A DNA stretch of 64,000 bases from Paramesorhizobium endophyticum (lineage in GTDB: Bacteria; Pseudomonadota; Alphaproteobacteria; Rhizobiales; Rhizobiaceae), in NCBI RefSeq assembly GCF_014640615.1, contig NZ_BMHH01000007.1, forward strand, positions 167,347 through 231,346, written 5' to 3'. The notes under the pieces are model-generated. The model ran no database searches and had not been told where the DNA came from. It saw only the letters and a list, made by a program, of their open reading frames with translations. Positions 61,463 to 64,000 of the stretch are shown piece by piece (the first letter of the stretch is position 1; every line of letters starts with the position of its first letter). The translations under genes were made by a program, and so were the position numbers.

Positions 61463-61990
61463 TTAGAACTTCTTCGCGGCGGCGCGGATGCGTCGGGCAA
61501 GGCTGGGGATGGCGGGGAGTTTCCATCGCTTGACGCTGGCGATGCGCGCGGCGGGGAGCATGGGAAAGGTAACGACGGAGATTTCCCAGAGGTCGGCCTC
61601 ATGGATACGGCGGATGCCGCTACGCGCGTCCTTGCGGGCCCGCACGGCGCGAAAGCCGATGGAGAGCCCGTCGATGGCGCCGGAGCGCATGAGTTCCAGC
61701 GCGTCGTGCGCCCTGGGTACATTCCTGGCGAGACGCCCCTCGACATAGAGGCCCCGCGCGTCCTCGCGGATGACCCTCCACACGCCGATGGGCTCGCCCG
61801 CATCGTGCTGCCACAGCATGCGGATGCCCGACACGCCCCGCGCCTTCAGCGATCTGGCGAATGCGCCGCGCTCGATGACGTCCTGCCCCAGATCCACCTC
61901 GCCGAACAGGCTGGCATAGCCGGAAAAGCTGCCGTCTGTATCCACTTGTTCCAGCGCTATTCCGGCCCGCTTTGTCTCAATCTCGTTCAT
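61463..61990 (-). CDS. GTA prohead protease (gp4-like)
   Basis: 175 residues of the HK97 U35 family: FSGYASLFGEVDLGQDVIER, catalytic His62 in MLWQHDAGEPIG, Ser110 in IDGLSIGFRA and DLWEISVVTFPML. It processes the capsid delta domain. ATG 61990 overlaps the end of the small membrane-protein gene by 14 bases. Confidence 0.93.
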   Translation of the reverse strand: MNEIETKRAGIALEQVDTDGSFSGYASLFGEVDLGQDVIERGAFARSLKARGVSGIRMLWQHDAGEPIGVWRVIREDARGLYVEGRLARNVPRAHDALELMRSGAIDGLSIGFRAVRARKDARSGIRRIHEADLWEISVVTFPMLPAARIASVKRWKLPAIPSLARRIRAAAKKF

Positions 61991-62306
61991 TGAGCGCTTT
62001 CCTTTCTGCAAACCGGGTGAAGATGCCGAGCGCCGACCATGCGGCGAGGCTGGCGGCGGCGGAGCCCATCAGCATCAGTTCGGTGTTTCCCAGCATGCCG
62101 GTGATCGAAAGCTGTTCGGCGAGCTTCACGCCCGCCGCGCCGCCGAAGACGAGGCCGCAGATGATGCCGACCGCAAAGCGGATCGCCGCCTCGCGCTTGC
62201 CCCTGGGCAGGACATAGGCCAGCGACACGGCGGACCCGGCGACAGCGCCCGCCGCCTTGGCCAGCCATAGCCATGCGGTGTCGCCCATTTCCTGAAAGGC
62301 GGTCAT
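61977..62306 (-). CDS. GTA-associated small membrane protein (DUF6107-like)
   Basis: 109 residues with two to three hydrophobic segments (about 12-32, 42-60, 76-96). Proteins of this size and position between portal and protease occur in rhizobial GTA clusters; I recall them as DUF6107. The role is unknown; a membrane or holin-like assembly role is possible. Confidence 0.6.
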   Translation of the reverse strand: MTAFQEMGDTAWLWLAKAAGAVAGSAVSLAYVLPRGKREAAIRFAVGIICGLVFGGAAGVKLAEQLSITGMLGNTELMLMGSAAASLAAWSALGIFTRFAERKALNERD

Positions 62307-62349
62307 GGGATGTTCCTCGTTTTTTATAGGAAGTTCGCCGGCGTAGCGC

Positions 62350-62592
62350 CCTCCTTCCCCCTTGCGGGGATTGAGGAGCGTTCGGCCGAAGGCCGAGGAA
62401 AAGCCAACGATTTGGCTTTTCCAGCGACGAACCCCGCGTTAGCGGGCGGATGGGGGTGGTGACGTTTGCGCTTTTGCTGGAGACAATGACGCAAACGTCA
62501 CCACCCCCACCCGACCCTCCGGGCCACTTGCCGGGGCCGAGCCACGGGTCTCGGCCCGTCCTTCGGACCCCCGCAAGGGGGAGGGAAAGAGG
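62350..62592. repeat. Family B mosaic element, copy B3 (longest)
   Basis: Between portal and the small membrane-protein gene. Contains both the palindromic insert seen in B1 (GGAAAAGCCAA-type, here reversed) and a second insert, CCGAGCCACGGGTCTCGGCC, absent from B1 and B2. Confidence 0.8.
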
Positions 62593-62595
62593 GCG

Positions 62596-63753
62596 CTAAT
62601 ACCCCACCGCCTGCCGCTTCTCCTCGTTCGTCAGAAACGCCGCGCCGGATATGCGCGCCCACAGGGCGTCGCGCTCTGCCGACAGGCCTTCAACCCGGTC
62701 GAGATCATGCTCCAGCCGCAGATCGCCGCCGTAGAGCGGGCCGAGCCAATTGCCGAGCGCCTTGGCGGTGCGGGCAATCAACGGCAGCACCGTCAGGCGG
62801 TAGAAGGCGCGGTTGGCTTCGGCATAGTTGGCGTAGGTGTTGTCGCCGGGAATGCCCAAGAGCATCGGCGGGACGCCGAAGGCGAGTGCGATGTCGCGGC
62901 TGGCGGCGTTCTTGGCCTCGATGAAATCCATGTCGCGCGGGGAAAGGCCCATCGCCTTCCAGTCGAGCCCGCCTTCCAGCAGCAAGGGCCGCCCTGCCCC
63001 CGCCGCGCCGGTATAGCCCTCCTCCAGTTCCGCCTTCAGCCGGGCATACTGGTCGTCGCTCAGATTGCCGCCATCCTTGGGCGCATAGACCAGCGCGCCA
63101 GACGGGCGGGCGGAATTGTCGAGCAGCGCCTTGTTCCACGCGCCTGCCGCATTGTGGATGTCGAGCGCCATCAGCGCCGCTTCGAGGGGGGCGAAGCCAT
63201 AGTGATCGTCGAGGGGGTGGAACAGCCGCAGATGCAGCGCCCGCCCCCCGCCCGGCTCGTCGAGCGGCACGATGCGCTTCACCGCGCCGCAGCGATAGGT
63301 CAGCGCCTGCGGCCAGCCATCGGCGTCCGTCTCGACAGTTACGCGCTCGGGGCGCAGCAGATGCAGCTCGCGCGCACCGCCGGGCGTCTCGACACGCTCC
63401 ACATAGGCGTCGCCGGAGAGGAGCAGATGGCCGTAGAGCGTCTCGAAGAAATCCGCGCCGCTTATGCTCCTGTTGGGTTTTCGCAGAAGATCAAGCAGCG
63501 GATGCGTCTCGTGCTCGCGCGCGTTTTCATAGAGCAGCCACGGCACCGCGCCCGCCGCTTCCGCTATCATGCGCACCGCGCGGTGGACGACAGGGTTGCG
63601 CATGAAGCCCTCGCGCGCCAGCGTCGTGTAATCCCGGGCGATCCAGGACGCGCGGTTTTCCATGTGCAGGGCTACGAAGCCGGTGGCGGATTTGGTTTCG
63701 GTGCGCGTGAGGGTATTCGCAGCGCTGCGTCGCCACGGCCAGGGGATGGGCAT
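62596..63753 (-). CDS. GTA portal protein (gp3-like)
   Basis: 385 residues of the HK97/SPP1-type portal family: SWIARDYTTLAREGFMRNPV, the stem/wing helices, FGVPPMLLGIPGDNTYANYA and EANRAFYRLTVLPLIARTAK. It forms the dodecameric DNA gate. ATG 63753 follows GAGAGGC; the 74-residue extension is repeat A9 read through. No terminase gene is visible in the remaining 247 bases upstream. Confidence 0.94.
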   Translation of the reverse strand: MPIPWPWRRSAANTLTRTETKSATGFVALHMENRASWIARDYTTLAREGFMRNPVVHRAVRMIAEAAGAVPWLLYENAREHETHPLLDLLRKPNRSISGADFFETLYGHLLLSGDAYVERVETPGGARELHLLRPERVTVETDADGWPQALTYRCGAVKRIVPLDEPGGGRALHLRLFHPLDDHYGFAPLEAALMALDIHNAAGAWNKALLDNSARPSGALVYAPKDGGNLSDDQYARLKAELEEGYTGAAGAGRPLLLEGGLDWKAMGLSPRDMDFIEAKNAASRDIALAFGVPPMLLGIPGDNTYANYAEANRAFYRLTVLPLIARTAKALGNWLGPLYGGDLRLEHDLDRVEGLSAERDALWARISGAAFLTNEEKRQAVGY

Positions 63754-63808
63754 GGTGGGGGCCTCTCGGTGTGTGGGTAAGATTGCTGGAAATGCTGGCG
63801 GGACAGTA

Positions 63809-63938
63809 CCCCCCCTCTGTCCTGCCGGACATCTCCCCCACAAGGGGGGAGATTGGCTGGGAGGTCCGGTTTCGCTAATCGTCAGCGCCGCAAATAAAGT
63901 GCCGTGATCGATGAAGGCCAATCTCCCCCCTTGTGGGT
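63809..63938. repeat. Family A element, copy A9, right arm truncated
   Basis: Left arm and core are intact, but the right arm stops after AATCTCCCCCCTTGTGGG and continues with unrelated sequence (TAGGGGAATCGCAC). It lies upstream of the portal gene. Confidence 0.8.
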
Positions 63939-64000
63939 AGGGGAATCGCACATGAGTATAAAAGCGTTGTTGCAAGTTAGCGGAAAATAGATTCTGAGGG

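Noticed and set aside
50213..63753. Complete temperate prophage
   Set aside because: Only structural genes of the GTA type are present; gp10-family and TIM-barrel gp15, a very short tape measure and absence of repressor, integrase or replication genes favour a gene transfer agent. The integrase at 6982 is 43 kb away.
1..64000. CRISPR array
   Set aside because: The many repeats are dispersed palindromes with no regular spacing or unique spacers, and no cas genes are present.

Overview
The window is GC-rich chromosomal DNA from an alphaproteobacterium of the order Hyphomicrobiales (Rhizobiales), close to the Brucella/Ochrobactrum/Rhizobiaceae side. The evidence is three Omp2-type porins with the Brucella-like inverted pair arrangement, a pleC-glnE-kinase/regulator-degP-ccmHFEI block that matches the order I remember from Sinorhizobium and Brucella, a FeuP/FeuQ-type two-component system, and intergenic palindromes typical of rhizobial genomes. 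All calls come from reading the sequence and translations; no database search was run.

Layout. 1-9.7 kb: end of pyrE, an Ala/Lys-rich membrane-anchored helix-hairpin-helix protein, a BON-domain protein, two divergent porins around a tRNA-Ser(GCU), an orphan tyrosine recombinase, a HisC-like aminotransferase and a DUF423 protein. 9.7-28.8 kb: mixed housekeeping and envelope genes (secreted Cys-repeat protein, EEP-family hydrolase, AMP nucleosidase, an SRPBCC/ArsR divergent pair, a GST, DUF2147, Sel1, a third porin, a secreted protein of unknown function, a P-loop kinase-like protein, a VOC protein, DUF922, ETF-ubiquinone oxidoreductase, family-4 uracil-DNA glycosylase, an MFS transporter, a choloylglycine-hydrolase-like Ntn enzyme, an outer-membrane barrel and an EamA transporter). 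28.9-50.1 kb: pepN, pleC with a perfect CtrA box, a vapBC module wedged before glnE, an OmpR/HK pair, degP, the cytochrome c maturation genes ccmI-E-F-H, a 17-kDa-type lipoprotein, and a FeuN-P-Q-like signalling group. 50.2-63.8 kb: a gene transfer agent (GTA) structural cluster on the minus strand, reading from portal (gp3) to the TIM-barrel host-specificity protein (gp15), plus a small holin-like protein. The terminase lies outside the window or is absent.

The most striking feature is not a gene. Several families of dispersed, mostly palindromic elements saturate the window. Family A (nine copies of about 155 bp, 45-bp inverted arms, asymmetric core), family B (three mosaic copies) and family C (three copies) fill nearly every gap between genes. 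In the GTA cluster seven gaps carry one element each, while all other junctions overlap by ATGA/GTGA/TTGA or are only a few bases. In three places an element has entered or replaced protein-coding sequence: a rhizobial palindrome lies in frame in the dimerisation hairpin of a histidine kinase, a family C element splits the ccmH signal-peptide region while keeping the frame open, and another C copy has apparently removed the start of the feuQ-like kinase. These are the best candidates for undescribed biology here.

Regulatory sites read directly include a CtrA TTAA-N7-TTAA box before pleC, a TGACGT-AA-ACGTCA operator before ETF-QO, a 16-bp palindrome before vapB, and an inverted repeat covering the start codon of the ArsR regulator.
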